Origin: Henckelia pumila | Taxonomy: Eukaryota > Streptophyta > Magnoliopsida > Lamiales > Gesneriaceae | Direction: 5' to 3' | NCBI RefSeq assembly: GCF_033568475.1 | Contig: NC_133121.1 | Span: 128,186,375-128,250,374, forward strand | Length of the DNA: 64,000 nucleotides | Shown here: in pieces, positions 10,590 to 22,362 of the stretch | How the letters are laid out: every line of letters starts with the position of its first letter | Position numbering within the stretch: the stretch's first letter is position 1 | Made by a program: the position numbers and the translations under genes | The notes under the pieces: model-generated | Databases searched by the model: none | What the model saw: the letters and a program-made list of their open reading frames with translations, nothing else | Told to the model about the DNA's origin: nothing

Positions 10590-12059
10590 TTACCTTCAAT
10601 ACCCTCTTTTCAAACAAAGAAGAACACTAGAAAAAGAAAGGCAAATGCGCGGAGGGGAAAATCTCAGTTTTTTTATTGTCTGCATGGTATTCATGTGTCT
10701 TGTTTTATGATTGTACATTGTAAATGCAGAATATTGCTATTTTGTTAAATGAGTGAATTCGAGTAGTTTAACAACACAATGAACTCTTGAATCTTCAAAG
10801 CATGACTGGTCAAGATTAACATCTCTCTTGTTATTGTCTAACCTCTTTCAATATGCAATCATATGTATACTATTCCTCGAGAGATTAGTAGCAGAAGACA
10901 TAATAGAAGCAAAAGGGGGTTACCAAGCTGATCATGAAAAATAGGAGGCATAGGATCAAGATGTCCAAGCTAATTGAGTTCTGATCAGTACAAAAACCTC
11001 AAGAATATAGAAACAACAATGGGCTTCATCAGAGTCTCCAGTATACTTGCTGATTGCCCTTCCTCTTTTACCAAAGCATAATTAACTCAATATTCTGCCT
11101 TTTTTATAGGCATCTCCATCATTTTTCCTGTGATGCTGATGACATGCTGCTTGTGTAAAGCAGGTACCCATGCCCGCCACTGTCCTGAGTCGACCCTAGC
11201 ATGAACATTAGTAATGCTTATATAGCAATGCAGTAGTTAAAGCAGACAGAATAACGATACATATCTTCAATCCTTTATTTATCTGATTGATCACAAAAAA
11301 TCCAATGCCAAAAGCTAGCTTTAAAAATCTTGCAAAGACGTATCTCTCCTTTCTTAGCTAATGGCTGCTCCAATCAACAATTTATTTGTTTAAAGGGCAG
11401 TAAACTGATCACTGATAAAACATTCACACTTGCATGAAAAAACAAAAAACAAAAAAACAAGTACTAGCAAAATTGGCTCTATTTCATTCAGTCAAGTTGA
11501 AATACTTTTCAGTTTTCACCTGCATTTTCTCAAATGTATAGTTAAACTTATTGTGTATTTTAAATTAATGGTAAAACCGAAACTCTTACACAAAACAAGG
11601 CCCAACCAGTTAACTTATATATTTTTTCTTTAAAAAAATTGTAAAAACTATTAGCACACATGTAATATCACCCGTTCATTGCGAACCTCTTTTAGAGATG
11701 AACAGGAATGTATGACACTTGGTCAGCAAACAATCTATGAAGCCAACTGGACAGCATAATATAACTCGTCGAGGCCGAGTCAAGAAGGTTAGTTCCAAAG
11801 TTGATGGCAATGCTTCCGATATTGTCTACGAAGGCTCCAATTACCCACTTTCCAACAGACGAGAGATCCAACTGTACAGATGTTTGGATATCACTATTAA
11901 TTCATCAAAAAACATATTTGACCACACAAAATGTGTCTTAGAAAAATGCTCAGGCAAAGTATATTAAAATTTGTTGATGTAAAATATACAATATAAAATA
12001 TGAGTTTGAATAGAAATAGGAAGAAAAATAATAGGAAATCTGGAGCTGTTGAAGGGGAA
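10590..12059. other. Convergent spacer: LACS 3' end and helicase downstream region
   Basis: The LACS 3' UTR probably ends around 10730-10760. No gene is recognised in the rest. Short ORFs here (for example 11430-11633 and 11719-11967) match nothing I know and look like chance frames. Confidence 0.4.
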
Positions 12060-12330
12060 TAGGGAGAGTCAACTATCATATGCCTATAGTCGATTCATAA
12101 TCAGCAAACATGGCTCAGTCATACCTGAAACCTACAAGAGTCCCAATTTTGATATTTTGATCTTTGGTGCATGATTCTGAAATAACATCATAAAGCTAGA
12201 ACAATTGTCGGTGTTAAAATCATAGCTGGTTTGCCAATTAAGACCACACGAAGCATCTTTGGCACACCGAACTTGAGCTTTGGCAAGAGCAATAGGTCCT
12301 CGGTTTCATTTCTGGGATCCACCAAATTGA
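12060..12330 (-). pseudogene. Decayed duplicate of a TRCF-like helicase exon joined to an unknown coding-like segment
   Basis: About 12065-12240 aligns in the same orientation with the helicase exon 4 end plus intron flank at 19670-19870. Both carry the intron words GTCAACTATCA and CATGCC, the donor junction ATACCTGAAACCTAC, and the protein segment around [10 protein letters not shown] (here MILTPTIVLAL then a stop). Because intron sequence is included, this is DNA-level duplication, not retroposition. On the - strand the exon fragment is preceded, in the same open frame, by about 30 residues I do not recognise (VRYFNLVDPRNETEDLLLLP at its start). It lies just past the end of the intact helicase gene and could fall in that gene's 3' UTR. 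Confidence 0.6.
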
Positions 12331-12391
12331 AGTATCTCACAGAATATATCGTGACACTAGTCCTAAGATGAGATCATGCAAAATTATAAAG

Positions 12392-15300
12392 CTAATATTT
12401 GATCAGGGCCGGTAGTGAAGCATAGAGTTCAGCAAAGCACTGGAAGATCCAGTTGAGCAATTGTTCTCTTGGTAGTTCCAAAAGTAGTCCAGCCTACACC
12501 ACACGAAATGAAAGATGTGAAAAGGCATAATTTGTAGGTCATTAATGATGTTCTCACCAAGTTACTCATGCAAGGAATTTTGTGAAAGGGAAAATAAATA
12601 ATGCACAAGAAGACTTCAAAATGGAAACTAGACAGAGTTAACTTGTTTAACTGGCAACAGGCAACAATATAGTACACTATACATTTTCATTTGTAAACCA
12701 CCAAGTTTGAAAGCAATACAAAAGCATTCTCCAAGCTCTCTAGTGTTCTTACAAACACTTACACACACTTGCGCAACAAAGTTTGCTTTCCTAGTACTCG
12801 CGAGGGGCGAAGTCAACGAGCGAAGGCCGTACGTGATCTTAGAAGGACTAAGTCCGTGACATTCTGCTCCTATAAAAATTGATGGTGTAATGATTCAAGA
12901 AGATACTAAACCTATTCACACAAACACGTACAACCACCTGGAGATCCTGAGGATTCAACTTCTTTCGAAATCCTTCATTAGTGAATATCTTTTTTAAAAA
13001 ATAAAAATAAAAATTTGCATACCTTGATTGATCCATCCTCATAAATAAGAGAATTGCGGTGTATTTCAGACACCATAGAATCTCTTATCAGTCCGAAAAC
13101 CTTTTCACTCATGTTCGTTTTCATGCAGACCATCTTCCCTGAAGCATATACATTAGTGATTCCCAAATCTGCGGACATTCTCCTGACATATAGTTTCTTT
13201 AAAAGAATTTCCATGGAATAAGGCTCTTTTCCATATTGGCGGCGCAGATTTTCAGTAAACTGAACGAGCTCCCACATGTCTTTCTCTGCAGCTTTCTCAG
13301 CTTCCTTGACTGTTTCCAGAGGATTCTCTAGATAATTGATGTATTCTGAAGGGAGATGATGATGTAAATTCATGTCGAACTGCATCGTGTCAAGGATGAG
13401 GGAATGAATGTGAATCCCAGAGTTAGTCATATATTCTGCTACATTTGAAAGAGATACACAGAAACAAATACCAGAAAAAAAAATACAAATATTCCAATTC
13501 ATAAGAAATGTCATTTAAGACAACACTTCTTTTTATCCATGTGGTAACCAGATTACAAGAAAGAAAAGGAATAAAGTAGACCATGTATAGAACATAAACA
13601 GAATATAAACTAAATCAATAGGCCCCTAAAAAATTTAAATTGGCTGTAAAATGTGATCGTCTGTGGGCTCATTCACTTCAGCTCATGGGTATTTTACACA
13701 TTTCTAGGTCTTCCTTCCCCATACATTGCATATGATGCTCCTAATCGACTCAGCTGCTACGAGATTTAACAATATGATGCAAGTCACTTGGAATGGTGAA
13801 TAAAATCCTGACCTTTGAACAAGTTAAAATAGTTGATAAACTATCAAACATTGCAGTTTGCTTTTTTTCATTTATGATTTCATGTTTTAGATAATAATGT
13901 GACAATCTAGTGTGATAACCAATTTTTTTGCATGAATACAACATTAGCCCAAATTAACTAATTGCAACGTACTGATTAAAATCACTTTCATGGATACACG
14001 ATCACTACATTGTTCTGAAACACTTCGGACAAAGAAACACATTGGAGAAATCATACTTCTAGAACCTAAAAACTGATGTATTCACGCCCTACTGAAACTA
14101 AAACAATCACCTAGAGATACTACTTGATATTATTAATAAAGGTTACAAGGTTTTCGTAAAAAAAAAAAAAAGAAACTGAAACAATCACACGTGAGAAGAA
14201 AGTAAAGCATCGTTTCAAACTACATATATTTTTCATTTTATTATTATTATTATTTTTTATTTTTTATTTTTATTTTTTTAAAAAAGGCATTAACATTTCA
14301 ATTTCTTGTCCTGGAATTCATTTACTTCAACTTCTTGAAGGCCTCAAGGTAAGCAGGAGAAAAAGCATGAAGCCAATTCAAATGAAGGATATAAAAATGA
14401 ATGCTAACAGAATGGTCCCTAGTGAAAGAAAGGAGTGTTGATTATCATAAGCTTACTAAACGTCAATGCATCCTCGACTATCTCGAAGTGTACTGTAATA
14501 TTTCTTGAAGCATACAAATGAAGAGTGATTTAATTACTTAATACAAATAAACAATTAAATTAAATACCAAAAAAAAACATTCTGGTTTAATTTTTTTTAG
14601 ATATTAAAATTATTTTAAATTCAATCTAATAATTGAGTCAAACTATTAAAGAATTTGACTTCCCAAGGCAAATGGAATGTATACCTATGACAAGAGAGAA
14701 GAGATTGAAAAAAATATCCTTTCTTTTAAACAACAATTAAATAAGCTTCCAAAGGGAAAAAAGTGTTCTGGTTGCTTAGCACCAATACAACTTGCTAAAT
14801 GGTACAGCAAGAGTAATGTTTTGAAGTGTCTTGTCAAAAGAGAGCACTACCTGCACAGATTGGAAAGAAACAGGGACCACACGGTGTTCATCAACCTGCA
14901 GGACAAAAATAGTTTGTGAATTGGAGAAAAATAGTAAGTCAACAGTGATGGATTAAGCTGCGATATTTGAGAAAGCGTCATAAAATTGTGCAAATACATG
15001 ATTTTTTTCAAATGACACAGCGTGCCTTAACAAACCTTGGATAGGCTTTCAAAAAGCATTTCAAAGAAAAGATCAATCCCCACATTTCCGACATCCCCGG
15101 TTTGTTGTTCACCAAAGATGTTACCAAAACCTCTAATTGCCATATCTCTTTCTGCAAGGTGAAAACCTTGACCAAGATCCCGGCAATCTTCAAGTGCAGA
15201 AAGCCTTTCCTAAAGCATCAAAAATCATTTTTTATATCATAGAAGAGCGTGTTCTATCAGATTAATATAGATGAAGTACTGATATGATGGACAAAACTGT

Positions 15301-18300
15301 ATTGTTGCATTGGTATTAACTGAAGCATGAAGATGGACATACAAGTGCCTGATCAGAAAGCAATGACTTGTCCGGGTAAAATAAGAACGCATGAGCCTCC
15401 TTATCTGCTCGGCCCACCCGTCCACGCAACTGGAAAATCAAAGGAATTGTCAAGGTATGTATGCAAAACATTACAAATGAAACAATATCATGAACAAGTG
15501 GAGTATTATTTTGTTCAGTATATACAGAGCAAACAAACTATGAAACTGAAAGTAGTCAGAGTTAGCAAGAAACTAAACATTGTTGCTTCTACATTGTGTT
15601 AATCAGCAGTTATCACGCAGGGTTAATTGAGCGAAGTTTAAAGTGAGAGCATCTAAGCTCTGGAACCAAAGAAAGGCTAAACACACAATATGTGAAAAAT
15701 TAACATAAAACGTGAACAAAAGTGAAGAAATAGAAGGGTGCATCGTAGCTTTGGTTGTGGTAGAAAAAATAAACTCCAACACAATACAATTTCAACCGTT
15801 CAACCTCATCCTAAATTCTACCTGCTTGAAATTTCAAGAGAGTGTGAAAAACACCTGATACAATTGTGCAAGGCCAAATTGCTGAACTTCCTGGATAATA
15901 ATGGTGTTCGCATTTTGAATGTCAAGTCCACTTTCAACTATATTTGTGCATATCAAAATCTTAATGTGTCCAAGGCAAAACTTTTCCATGGTGCCCTCAA
16001 GCTGTCTTGAGTTTTGCTGCAAAGGGACAAAAACTTACATGAAGAAAAGTTAAACAAGTCACGACACTTTTAGCCCAGTAAATTTTATCAACCAAATTAC
16101 AGAACCATGCATTAAAGCCACATCACCTTTGTGGTTTTTCAAAAAAAAATCTCGAAGGTTTGCCTCCATAATTTCGACTGCTTGTTAATAGTCTCATCAA
16201 ATAAAACTATGTCACAACTCACAACAAATATCAGAGCTTATACTGATGTACAATGTTGGTATTTCATCTAATACTAATTGCAGAAAAGGGTGAAATATGA
16301 CATGCCTAAAATTGATAGGAAAAATCCTTTTGTCACATGTTGACTATAGTAATTACTACTACATCATAAATAACTTCAATCACCTCACATTCATGACATA
16401 AACCGCTCCTTCCTATAACACCCATCATATCATTTTAGATATTATATCAGATACCTTCTAAATGAATAAATATAATTCTTAAATCATTACGTCTTCCCAT
16501 TATCTTTCATACAACATAATTTGGCTCCTCAGAAAATCTTTTTAACCAAATTGATTACTGAAAGTGATGTATCAACCATAATTATTTGCTCAACTTTTCT
16601 GTCTCAAGTCTGCATAGTGTGATTGACAAGGTCAGTTTGGCTATAACTGCAACTTTAACCACGATCATATATTATTTTATCTCAAGTCTCTTATAAAAAA
16701 GTTCAATCATCCAGGTTTCTCTAAGATCTTCCAAGCATGCCCATCAGCAATAATCATCAGATCCACTAAGCATCACTTTCTTCAACAATGTAAAAGTATC
16801 GTCATTACCACATATTTACAGTGAATGCACACTCACCAAAATGTGAAAACTAGGACAAACTTTTTTGGACTAACTGTTAGTTCCGACTCTAACCAGATAC
16901 AGCATCATCCAAATATTTCATAAACTCTTGCTTAACACTTCATCTGGTCCCAGGTGTGAGTCATACACTCAAGAGAAAGTTTGGATGGTAACTGGAGCCC
17001 AATATAAATAATTAAGGGAGAATACCTTTCCATGAGCTATTGCTATCTCAATATGTGGAAAATGTTCTTCCAGAAATTCCATAACCATTTCAAGCCCTGT
17101 AAATGGTGCACAAGCTTATGATTATGTCTGTGGTGCTATGTGAAGACATGTCCTTATGCAATACATGGAAAGGTCTATATTGAGGCTACCTTTAATACGA
17201 GGCAAAACATAAAAAACCTGGCCACCACGGTCCAGCTCATACTTGATAGCGGCTATCACTTTGTCTTTCGTGAATGCAAAAAGATGGGTTCGTATTGGGA
17301 CCCTCTCTGGAGGCGGTGTTGATATTAAACTGCAGTGAGAAAACAGAAAATGATAGGAGTGAAAAAGTTTGATACATAAGATGAAATTCTAAAAGGCATA
17401 TATGAGCAATCAAGAGAAATAGGGATGCCAAACAAGCTAGCAGCCGCTTAAATTTTCTCTATCGGTAACAATGGATACCCAAGATCATTATTGTATAATG
17501 TAAGTGGTTAATAATGCAATAAGGTGAAACAAATTATTCAACTTCATAGAAATGCTTGTTTCTTACTCTTCCGTTAATTACCCCAAATTTATGTGGCATA
17601 TTCTTATCCCAGCACTGCATTCATTCCCATAGAAAAGATAAATATTAGGAGACATCACATGCTATCATATTGAACAAGTACCTGGCATCACGAAACCCGG
17701 TTAATGCTAAATAAAGTGTTCTCGGAATAGGTGTTGCCGAAAGCGTGAGCACATCAACTGAACTTTTGAATGAGGCAATCCTCTCTTTCTGTTTTACTCC
17801 AAATCTCTGGATACAAAAATTGCATACAAGCAGGTGGGTAATGCTTTAAAAAATTAATAGAAGAAATCCAACAGTTGTGAAAATTATAACCAAACAATGG
17901 CTACTTGAAGATAGAGATTTCACATTTTCTCTTCTTCTGGTTACACGAAGTACTTTGATTATGTGTACATTTCTCCTGCTAATCTCATATACGAGTTACC
18001 CATATACCAATAGATACCTAATGTCTTTTGAGGTATATGGGATTCAAACCTAGATACCCAAATGAAATTTATCTTTTAAAAAAAGTAAAAAACCCACTAC
18101 CAAAAATGGACTTTCAAATGTAGAGAAAGATGATGGTGAATATGCATTACTTATATGGAAATCCATATAATGGCACAATATTAGGTAGAAATAACAGCAA
18201 AGAGTTGGACATGTTGATTTTACCTTTCATGGGACAGATATGAAGATGGATGCATCTTCCGAGTTTGAATTTTATTATTTGGAATTTTATTGAGGAATGT

Positions 18301-21300
18301 TACAGAATGACTAAGGTTGGGTTTACAGAAGTTCTTTTGCTGGGAACATGCCATTTAAAATTCAGGCAATACTCAGTTATAGTCACTGGTAGTTGAGGTT
18401 TTTTACATGAATCCAAAAAATACTTAAATATTCTTTTTTTAAGAGAGACAGCCTCGAGCAGCATTAAACTTCCTACTAGAAGGGTTTTAACTCACATAAG
18501 TCCAGCGATAAGCATATGAAGCAGGAGATTTATAGGTCTCAAACCTTTGGATTGAACTAGGTCCATGTTCTGTTAAAAAATATTCAAATCCACTTAACAG
18601 CTAAGCTTTTGAAATCTGGTTCGGTTACCAAGAATTTAAAATACTGGCAATTTAAATCAATAAAGTTGGCAATCTAAAGTAATCATATACACAATTCAAA
18701 TTCCTTTTCCTATCAAAGCACTAGTACTGAAGTGAAAAGCTCATAAAAATATAGTATGTCACAGGCATAACCGCATAATTACTTTGTTTAGATTCAATAG
18801 TCAAAAACCAAAAGTTGGGTCCACTGCATCAATTCAATCTTGACAGCATTTGATATGGGAGACCTCCAGGGTTTGATTATTCCATCATCTAAAACTAAGA
18901 AAGGGGCAACCGCCTTTGATTTATAGTTTGAGAAAGCTGGTCCATAGTGATTTTTATTGAGTAATTCAGTAAATGTTTGACCATTGAAGAAGATGCTGAA
19001 AGCTGAATGCTCACTTAATTTTTTCCGAACCAGTTCAGATACACTCGGTACTGCAGGCGTAGGGTAGCTTGTTACTGAAACATATATTTATGTTAGGAAT
19101 TTTAAAAGGATATGAATATGAATAAGATAGAAATCCTTCAGAATGCAAGCTTAAGGATGCTGACCATCCAATCATAAAAATGAAAACTAAACCTCGCAAA
19201 ACTTTAGCAGAATGGATTTCCACTCATTTGGCAGCTCAAAATAAAATTAAAGGAATTTAATTCATTGAAGAATGAAGGCACGCACAATGACGAGTGTGAA
19301 GAATCAAGTGGATGAATATCTGTAAAAGAATTAGAAGTAGACAAACCTGCTCCTCATCGATAACAAGCAACCCAAGGTTACTATAAACAACACGATTTCC
19401 CAGTAGCGAGTGAGTACCGACAATGATGTCTAGATCACCATGTTTAATCATATTTAAATGAGCCTCTTTTTCCAACTTGGTCTGCATGTTCAATGTGACA
19501 GAATTAATATGTCAAAATATTACTATTGACTCATCGAAAAATTATTTTGATCACTCAAAAATGAATAATTGAAGCAGAATGTATGATAAAACATGAACGT
19601 GGATGGCAAATTAGGAAGAAACATAAGCAGAAAACTGCAAAAATTTAAGGATTATAGGGTATAAAGTCAACTATCACATGCCAGGGGTAGATTGAAAACC
19701 AGCAGGAATGAAACTGCTCGATCATACCTGAAACCTACTTAAGAGTCCAACTTTGATGTTAGGATAACTGGAAAACCTTTCTGAAATAACATCAAAATGT
19801 TGTTTGGCAAGCACTATTGTTGGCGCTAAAATCATAGCTTGCTTGCCAGCCGAGACCACACAAAATATGGCACGCACTGCAACTTCAGTTTTACCAAAAC
19901 CAACATCCCCACAAATCAGTCTATCCATGGGGGTTTCTCTCTCTGTCAAATCCCTCTCCACGTCCATGAAAGCCTAAAAATATATAAATTATGAGATAAA
20001 TGAACATTACACAATAGTATCTACAAGTGTAAATGTGAATATTAAATTAATTGAGTTGAAAAATGAATTGATCCAAAGTAATGAGGGACTGAGGGTTTTC
20101 ATAAAAATATTATCCAAATATTAGAGAGTAGTGATTCGGTTAGAGCAGAAATGACCGGATAAGTGCATAGACATCTGAGAAGGAATTATCTCGAGTAGAA
20201 ATACTAAAATCTCTACTAAATGGATTCAAAACTAGTAAATTTGGAAGTGATGAAGAAAATACAGTAAGTACCTGTTTTTGGTCTGGAGTTGGCTCAAATG
20301 GAAACTGAGATGCAAACTCAGACATGGAAGAACTTTTAGGGTAGGGAGGCCGCTTCTGTTTCAATCTATGCAAGTACAATTCCATCAGGTCAACAACCAT
20401 TTTCTGAACCGCAACTTTGCCCTTTATCCTTCTCCTTTCCCATGCACTGGTATCGCTCAATTTGCTTAGAGTCCTTGGTTTTTTGGTTTCGCTTGGTCTG
20501 TTAGCAGAGGAAAAAAGTAAAAGAGCATAACAATTGGTAGGTCAAATTTGCCTTATCATTGCCAATTCCATCGATACTAGGAAACACTTGCTAACTTAAT
20601 TTTTCAAGCGATATCAAAGGATACTTTTGGACAAGGAAGGGTGACGTGAATAAACAATATTTTCTTCTAAAGAGTGAATTGCATTGAGTACCGTTTTGAA
20701 AGTAAAGATTAGAGAAGATTATGGCATCATTTAACTATGGCAGGACACAAAATGAGTCAAGAGTCAACTGAGAATCACCAAATGTGATTTTTTGCAATTT
20801 AATTCAAACGTAATCATCAGAAACAAGTGCTTGCCAATCAACTTTTTAGCGGGGAGATTAAATTGAGGATTTACAAACAGAGAGGGGAAAGGGATCTGAA
20901 ACACCTACAAATTGTAACGGTAGAGCACACGAGATGCCTGCCTAACAGGAAGCTTGGCCATTCCATCTGCGAACTCTATGTAAACATACTCAATTGGGTC
21001 CAAGGAACCATTTGGAACATCATATTTTACCCCCACAAATCGTCCAATGCCAATTTTCTTGTGCACAACATAATCTCCAGAATGGAGGGAATGCGGATCG
21101 ACCTTGTAACTGAAGGCATCTCCAGTCCCATACGCATTGCTCCCCTTGAGCTTCTTCAAACCCCTCTGCTGCTGCTCTTTCACCAGCTGAATGTACTTGT
21201 CGGCCTCCTCGGACTCCACGGATGGCCTGGACGACGGGAAATCTCTCTTGCTATGCTCCCGCCGAATCCTCTCGTTAAGCAGAGATATGGCGTCACCCCC

Positions 21301-21657
21301 CTCTGATGGAACAGAAATACATAACTAAGACAAATGGGCAGATTACAAAGATGCCAGAGAAATCGAAACAACTGTGGAGTTGAAAGACCAAATGCTGGAT
21401 TGAACCCAATTCGAAGGACTGAGTGCATTCACCTTACCTGAAAAACATTTGACGGAAATCGTCTTTCTTGTACCAGAAGATGTATAGCAGAGATATCCCA
21501 AAGACAGAGCTGAAGTGGTGAAGCGCAAACAGCCGCAGATGCTGATAACTCTACAATTAGGATGGCGATGGAACATGGAGGTCTCCGGCGGCAGTGAGCG
21601 ATTCCTCGACCGGAAAGCGGATGCTCCCACTGTTTGACTATAAGCGGCAATCGCCAT
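12392..21657 (-). CDS. Plastid TRCF/Mfd-like ATP-dependent helicase, 14 coding exons
   Basis: Superfamily 2 helicase related to bacterial transcription-repair coupling factor. Exons in transcript order: 21657-21438, 21302-20909, 20497-20272, 19973-19728, 19481-19347, 17806-17682, 17329-17190, 17096-17026, 16016-15855, 15429-15343, 15209-15036, 14895-14851, 13379-13023, 12493-12392. They total 2484 nt, 827 aa, with consistent phases. Residues 1-73 are Ser/Arg-rich with few acids, like a chloroplast transit peptide. About 135-203 is a CarD/RNA-polymerase-interacting domain ([15 protein letters not shown]). Next are Walker [10 protein letters not shown] (~302), DEEQ (404-407), the SAT motif (~430) and motif [13 protein letters not shown] (570-580). 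The rest is the TRCF C-terminal domain. The UvrB-like N-terminal module of bacterial Mfd is absent, as I recall for the Arabidopsis homologue (At3g02060, similar length). Its role in plastid DNA or transcription is inferred. Confidence 0.92.
14094..14188 (+). mobile_element. Tiny retroposed insert with poly-A tail and 17-bp target duplications
   Basis: A 61-bp insert (14111-14171), a 47-nt body plus A14, is flanked by GAAACTAAAACAATCAC (14094-14110) and GAAACTGAAACAATCAC (14172-14188), identical but for one base. Direct repeats plus a poly-A tail are the hallmark of LINE-mediated insertion of a SINE or a 5'-truncated RNA. It sits in the helicase intron between 13380 and 14850, so it is tolerated. 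The source of the body is not recognised. Confidence 0.65.
17807..19346 (-). other. Large helicase intron
   Basis: A 1.5-kb intron between the exon ending in DEEQ and the exon encoding the SAT motif. AT-rich; I see no gene or recognisable mobile element in it. Confidence 0.6.
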
Positions 21658-22362
21658 TACGGTGGCTAGCCAAGTTCGTTATTATCTGTAGCTAAAAACA
21701 TCAGCCACCTGATTTCTGATGATGATGATAACGGAAAACGGCTCGAAATCAATTGGGCAATGGATAAGTCCATTCCAATCACCTCAAAAAGCCCATTAAA
21801 ATTAAGAAAGCTTGACACGGGCTGGTGGCCTAACAGTATAAGTCCCAAGTCCAACAAAGGGATAATCCGTTTATCAAATGTAGAGACTTTTAACTTCGAC
21901 CCGGTGGATGCGAACCCATTTTTTCGAGCGAATCTGTCCCATAAGATTTACTTGATATAATTTATTAAATTAATATGGTTTATAAGTTATTATAAAGTAG
22001 TTGGTTTTGTAGAAATCACAAATTTAACAAGGCATCAATTTTCCATACGAGAGATCAGAAGTTTAATCCATTAATAATCAAACAAAGAGTGGAAATATAT
22101 CATTGGAAAATACGACATAGCATCATGATAAGATCTTTATTTTAAAGATGTCATCATGTTCGTTAACCATCATACATAAATCAAAGATTACGGGATACTA
22201 CTAGAGCAACGGATGAGCCTGTATTAGCTGAATGCCTAACATAGATAATACATAGCTATTATTTCTTATTTAGTTATTATCATTGTACATCGCCTCAATC
22301 TAAAGACTAAATTTAGAGCAAAGCTTCATGGAGATAGATGTTTTCCTCTCACATTAGGCCGA
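21658..22362. other. Spacer holding the helicase promoter
   Basis: About 700 bp between the helicase start codon (transcribed leftward from 21657) and the stop codon of the next - strand gene. It must contain the helicase promoter and leader and the neighbour's 3' UTR. No further gene seen. Confidence 0.5.

Noticed and set aside
12978..13514. 178-codon - strand ORF starting at 13514 as a separate gene
   Set aside because: Its first part is intron. The coding part (13379-13023) is a helicase exon and its end reads into the next intron.
14220..14290. TTATT-rich stretch as a possible mobile-element tail
   Set aside because: Simple low-complexity sequence with no flanking duplication visible.
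20827..21306. 159-codon + strand ORF
   Set aside because: Antisense shadow of helicase exon 2.
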